Assembly: GCF_035582795.1 (NCBI RefSeq)
Contig: NC_134366.1
Span: 111,094,256 to 111,158,255 of the forward strand
Reading direction: 5' to 3'
Source: Mycteria americana
Lineage: Eukaryota > Chordata > Aves > Ciconiiformes > Ciconiidae
DNA length: 64,000 nt
The notes under the pieces were generated by a model. It saw only the letters and a program-made list of their open reading frames with translations. It was not told the DNA's origin and made no database searches. Position 1 is the first letter of the stretch, and every line of letters begins with the position of its first letter. The position numbers and the translations under genes were made by a program. Positions 38,356 through 64,000 of the stretch are shown here, one piece after another.

Positions 38356-41300
38356 TTAAATGAGAGAAAATGGATCTGCAATAATTACATTTTCTGTATT
38401 TTGAGTACTATAATAGATAACACCAAAGGATGCAAACATTTTAAAATGCAAGAGTAATGCAAAATGGCTTCTGTTATAATCCAAGGCAAATGTTGGCCAC
38501 CGGCAGCATTTAAAAAGTAACAACAGGAAATAGATCAGATGAAGCACTAATTTATATAACATAGTAGAAATGCAACTGCTCTGCAGGCTCTTTCATATTG
38601 TAAGACAAGAAAAAGATCAATTACATATAGTCAAACCTATGAAAGAATAACTAATCCACAGCATTTGAAAATAGCTTTGTATACCAATTTCCAGACAAAA
38701 TGTAAATACGATTTGATTTCTTTCTGAGCATATTGCTCTATTTTTTGTAATATTTGTGTTGGTTTGTATTTTTTGTATTATGTATGAGAAAATTACATGT
38801 TGTTGAAGTGCCTACTTCCTTTTAAACACCAGCATCATTAAATTAGAGCTATGTTAACAGTCACCATTCGAGAAAAAAACTCACAAACACAACAAAAGTT
38901 GTCACTGTAGTAGGGCAAAATCCTGCTTTGAAAAATGAGGTAAATAAAAATACAACTATGGCAATGTAAACCTGAAAAGGTTTTCATAAAGTGCATAAAG
39001 TTCCATTGTACCAATTCCTTTAGGAAAAAAGTTTTGCAAATGTATATCCAAAGCAAGTGTTAAACTACAGTTCTAGATTGTTTGAGTTTAGGAGCTAGTG
39101 TTGCGACATTTGATTCTTACTTTCCAAGTAACACGATAATATTCACTTAAAAACAGCGATTATGGGGCAACAATCACATATACGTATATATTTGTAACTA
39201 CACCTTCAAGTCGGTCATTGAAGATACATTTATGCTGATAAAATTACTCAAAGGGCAGCTATACACATTCTGCATGAACTGCTGAAGAATGGTGTTATCA
39301 ATTAGACTCAAAAAAATCTTTTACAGAGCAGTTTCATTTCTGAAAATGGAAATTCATTAAAAATTATAACAAGAATTAAAGAAGCTGAAATCAAATCCAG
39401 CCTCTGGATTTTTCCCCTAAGAAAAATTGTACTGTTTATTTTCTAACCATTTGACTTGACAAGGAAAAGTTATTTAGGAATGTTTTACTGATGAAACAAA
39501 GAGGCCCAGACATTGTAGCAAAGAATTAAATATAATTATATCATAAAAAGACAGACTTGAAACTTCAAAATAACTTGGAAGAATGATTAAGTGTGTAAGC
39601 AAGTACTAGGACAGACATAATGTGATTCAAAAACTAAGCAATTAGCTAAATTTTCAAATTCATTAGAAGCTTATTAACCTAAACTGTCTGGAGAAGTTCT
39701 TGATATATGGATTCACTTGGCTATATGTATTTAACCCTCAGTTTTTCATCCAGCAACAGGTACCAATGATGTGAAATAAGCAGAGCAAAATTCACAAAGC
39801 TCAGAGGTCCTCAAGTATGTTAATGCCCTCCTGGGAATCTGAATGGAGGAAAACATAGAAAAAGTTTAGATCACAAAAGAAACTGAAAGACAAGTCAGAA
39901 CTGTATAGTTAATATGCAGACAAAAGTTGCTGTATTTCCACATTTGTATTTTCATTCTGGTTACAAAGTTTGGATTTAGGGCATTCAAGTTAAATGTTTG
40001 CATTTTTACACAGAACAAGAAAGAATTGTTTCCTTGATAAATTTATGGTACTGTTCTCAGCTTTATCCTTCCTCTTAGGTCTGGGGTTTTAAATTTAAAG
40101 CCCTCAAAATATTAATCAGTTGTGGTGCTGGAGGAAAGAACTTCGATTGTAGAAGTGTATTCATACCTTCTTAACCAGCTGAGATCAGGTAGCCAAACCA
40201 CATTCTTAGCTCTACCAGAAAGTAAGAGACAGAATCTTAAGAAACTATTCTTTAGCATTGTTAAATAGTCAACCATGCAGTAAATTAGATTAACCCTAAC
40301 CTGGAACAATCCTGCAGCAATGAAAAATGGACAGGATAATGGCAATAATGTTATGATAGCATCTATTTTTTGGAGTATGTCTCAAATATTTTAGGTACCA
40401 ACAACTTACTAATGAAGACAGTCCAAAGGTTATTTCTGATACTAGATTTGACTAGGAAATTAATTTTCCCCCATCATAAAAGAAGTTGCTTTTTCATTGT
40501 ACACTAAACATTTTCAGAATCTTTTTTGAATGAAAACCCAAATATTTTCACCACATACAATTTCCATGAAAACATTTTCAAATTTAAGTTAAATCTGTTT
40601 CTTCATAAAAACAGCTCAAACTATTATATTTATATGATATCTTAAAAGGTCTTATTTTAGCCTAATATTTCACATCAACAAAGCATTTGAAAGATAGCTT
40701 TGTTGAAATTTGTGTACCATAGCTTTCTAATTAGAAGAGAAATTCCTAAATGTTGGCTTGGGGCAATCCACCTTTCAGAAGAAACAGTCCAATAGATGTC
40801 TAGCCCTTACATAAAAAACTGCTGAGAATTTTTACCTAATTCCAGTTGTGTGGGATTCCCTGCCTTCAACCTGTGTTCATACAATAACTTTAAAGCAATG
40901 GGAGCAATTACTTTCATGTAAAGTAATACTATTATTACTATATGCGATGAATTTGTAGCTTCTCACTTCTACATGAAATTTGACAACTAAAACCAAAGGT
41001 CAGTATCACATGACAACACAGGAGCAGAGCAACAGGAGGGAGCTGCAGAACAGTGGAAAAGGCTTGGGAACTTCATTGCTGCTATTTTGAATATGTCTGT
41101 TCTAGCACCAATGTTTGTAATGATGCAAAACTTTCTTTTAAGTCATTTTTCTGTACTAGTGTATACTCTCTTTTGGAAGCTTTGTGCTTCTGATTGGTCT
41201 TAGAAGCCAAGCTTCCCTTTCACAGTAGTTTTTGACCTTGAAAAATGATAGGATGACTTTCGTTAATAAAAGACTAAGCATGGAGACTTTTTTTTAATTT

Positions 41301-43440
41301 GACAGCAAAAATAAAATAGCTTAATAGTCTTTATTTAAACTGAATAACTATTCAGGTCTAACTCTTGGGAAGGTTTTGAGCTCCAGATTTAGACCACCTA
41401 CATTTAGCTGTCTGCATATCTGTTAGGTGTCAAAACTCCTATTAAATTCAATGGAAATCTAGTAGACATACCCAACAGACTCTACAGAGCTCACGCAGCA
41501 GCAGATATCCTGCCTCCACCCCGCGGGCTGGGCACCTCTGCAGCCTTGGAGGTTCCACTGGCCCAATCTGCATGGCCTTGAAAAAGAACAATGTGCCCAG
41601 CATAGTCCAGACCCCTAAATACGGGGATGGGAAGGGGGTATATCAAACTCATGCTTAATATCTAGCTATGCCAAAGAAAAGCCCGAGTCCTTCCCCAGAG
41701 AGTGGGGGATTGTCTACATATGGGTAAAAACAGAATGAATGAGAATGATTTAGTATTAAAATCAAATGTTCAACTTCTTAAAATGTTAAATACTTCTCTC
41801 ACATTGCTTTATTAACAGACCCACTATTTTCACCAGCAAAACAAAGAAGAAAATTAGGAATGTGCTGTGATTTCCTGGACAAGTTAAGAGGCTGTGCAAC
41901 TTGGCATGTTAGTCATAAAACCTGACCCTTTTTGCAACATAATTATAAAAAAATGTTTTTATTGTCATGAATTATAGATCCAAATCCTTCCTGTTGACTA
42001 CATCATTGAATTCCATTGTAAGACCTTCTGACCCATAAATCTTGCTACACAGTAAACTTGAAAACTTACAAGTAATTCTCAAGTGTTCAAATGAAAACAT
42101 GCACTCTGATTGCATGTGTAGTAATACATAATAAAGAAATTCAGAGCAAAGCTTTTCAGAATCAAAATTGTAGGCACCAATCCAATAGCATAAGTTATTT
42201 TAGCTCTATTTTTCTTTTTAAATCATTAACACCAATGAAGAACCCATACCAATGGGATTCTTAGAAATCATATTTTAAACACTATGGAAGACACTGTTTC
42301 CTCTCCAGGGTTCAAGCATCGCCTACCACGATCAACTTGATCATGGCATTTAACTCATAAATAAGAAAAAAATTAGATTTTTTTAATTTAAGTAAAAGAA
42401 ATGAAGTTCTGACCATTCTCAGAGACACCATTTCTGTTTATCAGTCCTCAGTGAAAGTCACAGACTTTGAACCTACGTATATCTATGCTGAATTGCTAAA
42501 ACAGATCACCTCTGAAGAAGGACCATGCCTGAACTGCCTGGCTTGAAGCAGGAGAGATGAAGTGCTAGACCCATGAACAGGATATGCTGAATACTGAAGT
42601 ATGAAGGCCCTATATGCAAAGCTTCCATCCATACAATGGACTTTCTTTAGGGAAAGCAGACAACTGGTATACATGTTCACTGGAGGAAATTTATCCATGC
42701 AAAGAAAGGAAGGACATAAAGTGCATCTCTGAGACAAAATGCACATTTGGCTACTTGTTATCATTATGTTGAAACCAAAAGCCAGATTAAAAGATGCACA
42801 GTTTATATTTTGCTTCTTTATTGCTATGTTTTTCTATTTGTTTTGTATAATATACATTTTTGTGGTGTTGTGCCTGTGTGACCATCTTGCTTCCATCAAT
42901 GTTTTCTTTTGAATAAATATACTTCTATTTATCTTTGAAACAGTTAACTGTATAGGCTACTCCTTCCTGCATGTTTTACTACTGATAACCTGTGATAGGC
43001 ATAATGCCTATCACATAGGTCATATGCTATATGTATCCTTTATATTCAAGGAATATTCACAGGAAAAGCTTGTTCTGTCCTGCAAGACTATTATCGACAA
43101 CCACCCCCGATGTGGGTTGAAATATCTGGTCACAAAACTAAATTTATTCTTTTTGTATGGCAGACCATTTTGTCCTTGGATTAGATCTTAGCACCACAAA
43201 AGCATTTAGCCACCCTATTTCATGTAATGATATTAAATAATATACATAGTTTCACTTTAATGGTTTATGGTTTTAACTTCAGCTCAGATTCAAATGAAAC
43301 TCAGCAGCACAACAACCAGGTTTATTTTAGTCTGAAAGAAAATGAGCCAATCAAAATACAAATTTAAGCCAAATTCTAAGTTCTACTAAGTACAAGATGC
43401 CTTTGTATTTAATGTTGCTTGTTTCACAAAAAAAGCAAAG
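38356..43440 (-). other. AT-rich ORF-poor stretch; possible long 3' UTR of C18orf63
   Basis: About 5 kb that is AT-rich, CpG-poor and almost free of open frames of 60 codons or more (only three minus-strand frames). It has no recognised transposon. It lies between the C18orf63 stop at 43666 and the minus-strand poly(A) site at 38350. Its uniformity suits a long terminal exon but equally ordinary intergenic DNA. Plus-strand AATAAA motifs also occur, for example near 42911. Confidence 0.35.
42991..43015. repeat. Perfect 12-bp inverted repeat with 1-base loop
   Basis: TGTGATAGGCAT, a single A, then ATGCCTATCACA. ACC before and AGGT after extend the pairing imperfectly. It lies downstream of the C18orf63 stop. 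Confidence 0.95.
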
Positions 43441-43441
43441 C

Positions 43442-43447
43442 TTTATT
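43442..43447 (-). terminator. C18orf63: Proximal poly(A) signal of C18orf63 (AATAAA)
   Basis: Minus-strand CAAATAAAGC lies about 220 bases past the stop codon, followed by GCTTTTTTTGTG. This would give a short 3' UTR, as an alternative to the distant signal at 38350. Confidence 0.5.
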
Positions 43448-43665
43448 TGCTGGTGTCCAATAAAACCAAGAATCTGTTTCTGTTACCTCGTTATTTTGCT
43501 CTAGAAGCCATTTGTTTAATAAGGTGATACCTTTGGAGACAGCTGATATCATTATCATGATGCAAAAGAGTAGGAACTATTATAGATATGTGATATTAAT
43601 AAAGAAAAATATCTAAAATTTGTAATAAACATACCCAGATTTTTCCTTCAGTACTCCAGAATATC

Positions 43666-58808
<15,143 letters not shown>

Positions 58809-58844
58809 GTTATATTGTTGATTGCCCCAAAATGGCACCTGGGT

Positions 58845-61600
58845 CTTAAAAGAAAAATTTTCATTCATTTTTATAAGGCAGATATTTGTTAACAGAACTT
58901 TGTAAGTATATGGTATCAGGTAAATGAATAATCAGTTATCTTCTGATTAAGATTAGGTAGGCAATATAACATAATTTGGTCAACTAAAACAGCTCAATAT
59001 ACTTTTGCTATAAATAATGCATTATACTTGAAAAAATAATTATTTACAAGAGTCAAAATATTCAGAGTAAAGACAATGACAAAAGCATCCTTTCCACCTT
59101 CTTCTCAGTCTACATTGGGGCTGGAATCTATCAGGGATCCAAGAGCTGAGGAATCCCTTAGCGATGTTGATCCCCTCCTGTCTGGCAAGAAAGTTTAATT
59201 CCCAGGAGCTCAACAGCAATCTCCTTACTAAGTCATACAAAGACTGTTGCTGGCCTGTCAGAGACAATGAAAACCACAGAAACATGGAGGCACATTGGGA
59301 ATCTTCTCTTTTTTCCCCACACCAGGCCCCCTTCGTAGTGTTACAGGGAACTAGTGTGCTCCCTGCTTAAATCCATCTCTCTTCTCAAGCGACAGTTGAA
59401 CACCGTATTCTAACCTATGCAGAACTGAGTACATTCTTACACTGTACTGAAAGCTGTACTGATCCAGAATCGCATTCAGCTATGACTAATAACAAACACA
59501 GACAATTTGTTGTCCCATTCTTGCTCTCAAAGGAGAAATGTATGAAGAACAGCATTTTGTCTTGCGAGAATTTTTAATAGGTGCACTCCTACATACTTAT
59601 CAAATGATGAAGAAAACATAGCTGGTATTTGGAGTGGAATGTGATTAGACATATAGTGGTTCTACCAAAGCTGTCTCTCACATCCTAAGCTTTGCCTTGT
59701 AATAGAAATTATTGACTATATTTTGTGTTCAAGAGTATGAGGCAGTTTTGAGCTCAGGCCACAATCATTATCTTGAAGTGCACATGACCTGATATTTCAT
59801 GCAAAGTTAGAATACAGAGTACATGTATGTTCACTGCCGTACCACTGAGTAGATGCGCTGCAACTCTCATTTTTGGAACTTTCTAAAAAGCACCAAAAAG
59901 AAGAACCGAAAGAACCAGAATTTCAGCCTGAGAATGTGATCCTTTGATGCAATACTAACAAATTTCATGTGAGCGGGAGTAACATGAAGTTATGGCTGTT
60001 ATCTGGCCTGTTGTATGCTCCTATGTATTGCAGCACAGGCCAGGCTGAGTGTAAAAGAACTAGAATATTTATAACAAAAAAGAACATCTAACATTAAAGT
60101 ATTTAAAGAAAATACACCTTTTAACTATAGGACCTTTCTCAATCAAAGTGTTTCAAAGAAAAACAGACAGGTAGAAAGTCTGCCTGTTATGAAAAGCCAG
60201 GAACAAACACTGCACACCAGAAAAAGCTGTTTTAATAGTTCTCCCCCCTCTAAACCCTAAACCCCTTTTTGGAAATGATCTTACCAGAGCGGTGAAGATA
60301 GAAATAAATATTTTGTTTCCAAATTTTATGAAGTCACCAGGTATTCACCTGAAAAGCAATTTTGCAAATGGTGATCCAAAAATGATGAACTGGAAACATT
60401 TTTGAGGAACAATGTCAAAGATAATTTTGCTGTTCTGATTTGCTTTGCTTTGCTTACAGTGTAACACATTAAAAAGATGAACCTCTGTCATATCCTAGAA
60501 AAATCACAATATCGGTGGTTTACAACTGTAATTTTAAAGAAAATAACATGTTTCCTTGTTTCTTACTGTTAAAGGAAAACACATTTCAAGTTTTTTCTAG
60601 GAATCATGAAAAGCAGATTTTTTAAAATACCAGCTGAGACTATCACTTCATCAGAGAATTCCAAAAGCTACAGCTTAAGGGAAAGGACCATTTTAAACAA
60701 ATGAGAAAAAAACCTTGTCCATTTGCAAACACAGAAAAGAAAGGCTGGGTCCTCAGCTTGTTTTCATAATGTTTAAAAGAGTCCTAAATGGCTGATGAGG
60801 GATTTTTGTGGCAAAGATGTTGCAAAACACATGCTGCAATGCTCCAGTGACCCGCTTGCTGTTTAATGCCAACTCCCCTGTGGGAACCACTGGCTGTGTT
60901 CAGCGTAACAGAAATCTTCCCAGTCATCTTAAAAGCTAATGGGACAGAGTGCTTGCAAATGGCTTCTCCCTTCAGGGGAGAGGATAAAGACAGAAGTACC
61001 AGTTAACATAGAACTACTAGTTATAAATCACAGGAAATAAAGCCAACTGCCTTCCGTACAAGTAGAACTGAAAGTGTGTGGGAGAAATTACATCTTTAGA
61101 TGCTGATAATCACAACACGTGAACTTGAAACCACCACAGAGCTCCTGCTAAGCTGAACAGGCCATCAGTCAGAGAATGGCTATCGCCGGTTTTCTGTCAG
61201 AACAGACAGGCAAATCACAGCTTGGCAGCGATATTTGTTATTTTCAGTAACAACCTTATTAAAGCTGAGAACGACACCAAGCTGTGAGGGACAATAGCTA
61301 TTCTTCCTGTTAGGGTGACTGTAATGAACTGAAGATGGGATCTGAAGGTCGTGGTGGCATTTAGCGAGGAATTATGAAGCTGCCCTGCACGCTGATAACC
61401 CACAGCAAATGCACAGGGTACAAAACAACTGCCTAAGCACCAGCTTCAAGGAAAAGGGTCTCAACAGGTCACATTGAGTACATTTTATGTCAGTAAAGTT
61501 ATGCTGTAAACAAATCCCACAAAAAAACCCGGCCTGTAATCACACCGGAGCGCGTATGTGGGGCTGTTGCTGTTGAGGCACCCAAGTAGCACACGGACAT
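58845..61600. other. Sequence between C18orf63 and the CYB5A CpG island
   Basis: AT-rich DNA that probably includes the C18orf63 5'-UTR intron. Open frames near 59040-59370 are not recognisable. No repeat family was recognised. Confidence 0.6.
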
Positions 61601-61749
61601 TACCCAGCGCCGGGAGCGCAGCGCAGGGCACTGCCGTGAAGGGGACGGGTGGACCCACTCTCGCCCAACAAGCAACCAAAGCCATCAAAGACATCTGAGG
61701 CCTGAGCGAAGGAACCAGGTTTTAGCTTAAACAAAGCTGAAGGAAAACA

Positions 61750-63250
61750 GGGTGACAGGCGGGTGAAAGGGCGTCGCCAAGAGAAGGGGAAGGCGCTGCT
61801 CCCTGTGCCCTCAGCCCACCCGGCAGCCAGGCAGGCGGGGCGAGGCGGTGTCACAGGGAAGCCCCGGCTCAAGGCCCCGGCAGAGCTCTCCCAAGGCAGG
61901 GCGAGGGGCTCCTGCGGCAGCCGGGAGGGTTTGAGGAGCTGTAAGGAAGCACCTGGGTCAGGGACGCTCCTCAAGCCGCCCCCGCCGGGCTCCCTCACGG
62001 GCTACGCGGGCCGCGCGCCTCCCGCCTTCGGCGCGAGGAACCCCCGCGTGCGAGGGGGGAGGGGGAAGGGGCTGCGCGCGGGGCGGCCGCCGGCGCTCCG
62101 GGGGCCCCGCAGGGACCCGTCACAGGTGCTCGGGGTGGGCGGGTGCGTGCGTGACTTCCCCGGCCAGCCCCTGGCCCGGTGGAAAACCGGGCAGGAGAGG
62201 GCAGGGTGCTCCCTGCCGGCACGGGAGCTGCCCGCCCCCACCCGCCGCCGCTCCTGCGGAGACAAGCGGCGGCGGCCGCGGGGATGCAAGGGAGGTGGCA
62301 GTCAACGACCAGCTCGTCGCTACGCGGCCCGGCGTTCACCGCTGGCACAGGTAACGAGCGCGGGGGTAACCGCCCCTCGCAGCACGTTTCACCCGCTCCA
62401 GAGGAGGGGGCTCGGCCTGGAAGGCGCCCGCGGACCGGAGTCACGTGGGGGGCGCCGCTCGCGCCCGCGGCAGGGGAGAGCGCGGGGCACGAGGCCGCCG
62501 AGCCACCCCACAAGTCCCTCCCCCGCGGCCGCGAAGGTCGTCAGCCTGACGCCTTCTTTGAAAGGCATTTCGCTCCGCCAATGAGAAGCCGGCAGGGAGG
62601 GGGCGGGTGCAGGGGAGGGGCGGTGGCGGGCGGTGATAGGCTTGCGGCTGGGCTGCCGTCGGCGTGCACGCGTGGGAGCGGGGTTAAAGCCTGTCGGGGA
62701 GGCGGCGGGGCTGTGGCTGTCGGCAGCGTCGCGCCGTGTCGTGCGGGACATGGTGGGCTCCAGCGAGGCCGGGGGCGAGTCGTGGCGGGGCCGGTACTAC
62801 CGGCTGGAGGAGGTGCAGCAGCACAACAACAGCCAGAGCACCTGGATCATCCTGCACCACCGCATCTACGATGTCACCAAGTTTCTGGACGAGGTGGGTG
62901 CCCGGGGAGGGCGAAGGGGAGGCGGGGAGCCCGGCGCCGCTCTGCCGGGGCGCTGCGGGTACCAGCGGCCCCTGAGCCCCATAGGGCGGTGCAAGGCTCG
63001 CTGGCTGCCTCCGCCGGCTCCCCACGCTGTGGCCGTGGGCGGGGCGGGGGCTGCCCCTTGCGGGCTCTCGTCGGCCTCCCCCGGACCGCGGGCGGGAGGC
63101 GGCCGCTGCGGGTGCGGCACAGCCCGGGCCCTCGGCCTGCCGCGACAGGGCTCGCGAGAAGCAGCTGTGTGAGGGCCCCGGGCCTTGGCTGTAGCGCCCG
63201 GGCGGCCGCGGGGCCGTTGGGGGCGGGCTCCGGGCGCCTCGGGCTGCAGG
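61750..63250. promoter_or_regulatory. CYB5A: CpG island over CYB5A promoter and exon 1
   Basis: Very GC- and CpG-rich block with sharp borders against AT-rich DNA. Promoter-type motifs upstream of the ATG are an E-box CACGTG at 62442-62447, a CCAAT box at 62578-62582, and Sp1-type boxes GGGCGGG at 62601-62607 and GGGCGG at 62618-62623. There is no clear TATA box. The many long open frames here (for example 61763-62584, 62179-63306) are GC artefacts. It may also serve C18orf63 in the other direction. Confidence 0.85.
62750..62893 (+). CDS. CYB5A: CYB5A exon 1, microsomal cytochrome b5 (5' part)
   Basis: 48 codons from ATG in good Kozak context (G at -3 and +4) to donor GAG|GTGGGT, phase 0. 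The translation [20 protein letters not shown], then [20 protein letters not shown] and DVTKFLDE, matches the chicken cytochrome b5 N-terminus and human YYTLEEIQKHNHSKSTW...TKFLEE. Cytochrome b5 is a tail-anchored ER haemoprotein that passes electrons to desaturases and P450s. The haem-ligand HPGG motif starts the next exon, beyond the window. Confidence 0.97.
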
Positions 63251-64000
63251 AGAAACGCGAGTGTGCCAAGCACGCCGTTCCCCACTCGCGTGTAATCCGC
63301 TGCTAGGAACCGCCTTCTCCCTTCACCTGCCTTTACACTTTCTGCCATTGCAGAAAGTTCCCCAAGGCTTTGTGCTCTTATTGCTCTCCTGGCACACTCG
63401 GCGTGGGCCTGCAACGCGGTACTGCGAAGCTGCAGAAGGTCAAACTCTGCTACAGGTTGAAGGGCTTTGGTTGTTTTATTTTTTTTTTTCCCTAGTTAAC
63501 GATTTATGGTTTTGATCGCTTGCTGTTGCTGAACAATTGATGTACTCATTGATAGTCATGGTTAACAAAGAAGCATTTTAGTTATTGGACTAAAACGTTC
63601 TTCTGTGGAGATGTGGTAATGCAACCACTGAGCAATTTTTTTCAGTGTTAAATGTAGCTAGGATTTATTAGTGATATTTTGAGTTTTCTCCCTCTCTCCT
63701 GTTATTCCTGATCTGCAAAGATCTAGCATCCAATTAAAAAGTGTTATGGTAGATGTAGATTAATTTCTTTGAGCATACAGTTCAGATTGGTAGAGACGTG
63801 ACAGAATTCAAGCCTCAGTAGTTCTATAGCCCCATCTTGATTTTTTGTAGCTGTAAGCACCTGACATTCAAAGTGTAAATTGAGCATTTTGCAAATAAGA
63901 GGTCGACAAGCAATATTTCAAAGGCAGTGTTGACACAGGTAGTATTTTGTTCTTAAGCTGTGTGCTAGCACAAATTGTTTGGCTTTTCAGATTGTGAAAC
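62894..64000 (+). other. CYB5A: CYB5A intron 1 (partial)
   Basis: It starts at GTGGGT, is GC-rich until about 63250 and AT-rich afterwards. No further exon lies within the window; the HPGGEE segment of exon 2 is absent. Confidence 0.9.

Noticed and set aside
42483-42764. 93-codon minus-strand frame with Cys and Ser
   Set aside because: No recognisable family or splice context; it lies in the putative 3' UTR.
61763-63306. Several long GC-rich open frames (273, 375, 179, 172 codons) around the CYB5A island
   Set aside because: Stop codons are rare in GC-rich DNA. The frames overlap on both strands with Arg/Gly/Pro/Ala-rich nonsense; only the 62750 start gives a known protein.

Overview
The window is vertebrate nuclear DNA and most likely from a bird. 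It holds intron-split genes with GT-AG splice sites, CpG-island promoters, CR1-type LINE fragments and a solo LTR that opens like known avian ERV LTRs. The three genes are orthologues of human 18q22.3 loci in the same order and alternating orientation as in human: DIPK1C/FAM69C (+), C18orf63 (-), CYB5A (+). There is no bacterial content, CRISPR or operon.

Region by region. (1) 1-11171: DIPK1C, a predicted ER-lumen kinase-like protein. Exon 1 is cut by the window edge and exons 2-4 are complete. The 3' UTR probably ends near 11.6 kb, with a second poly(A) candidate at 12.15 kb. (2) About 12.2-38.3 kb: intergenic DNA with no gene I can support. It holds CR1 remnants, short tandem and inverted repeats, and a GC-rich patch near 32.3-32.75 kb. 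(3) 58844-43666 on the minus strand: C18orf63. I reconstructed it by splice phase into 12 recognised coding exons, including a 29-nt micro-exon and a small terminal exon. At least one exon between 55447 and 56399 is required by phase but was not found. Below the stop an AT-rich, ORF-poor stretch runs to a good minus-strand poly(A) site at about 38.35 kb, so the 3' UTR may be very long. An 802-bp solo LTR sits antisense in an intron, 40 bp from a splice donor. (4) 58.9-61.5 kb: intergenic. (5) About 61.75-63.25 kb: CpG island and promoter of CYB5A, with coding exon 1 at 62750-62893, followed by intron 1 to the window end.

The genes are not known to share a pathway. DIPK1C belongs to the FAM69 secretory-pathway kinase-like family, C18orf63 is uncharacterised (DUF4708 family, from memory), and CYB5A is the ER-membrane electron carrier cytochrome b5. 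I found no clear new system. The points most worth checking are the C18orf63 exon structure, its unresolved exon, the LTR beside a splice site, and the possible long terminal exon.
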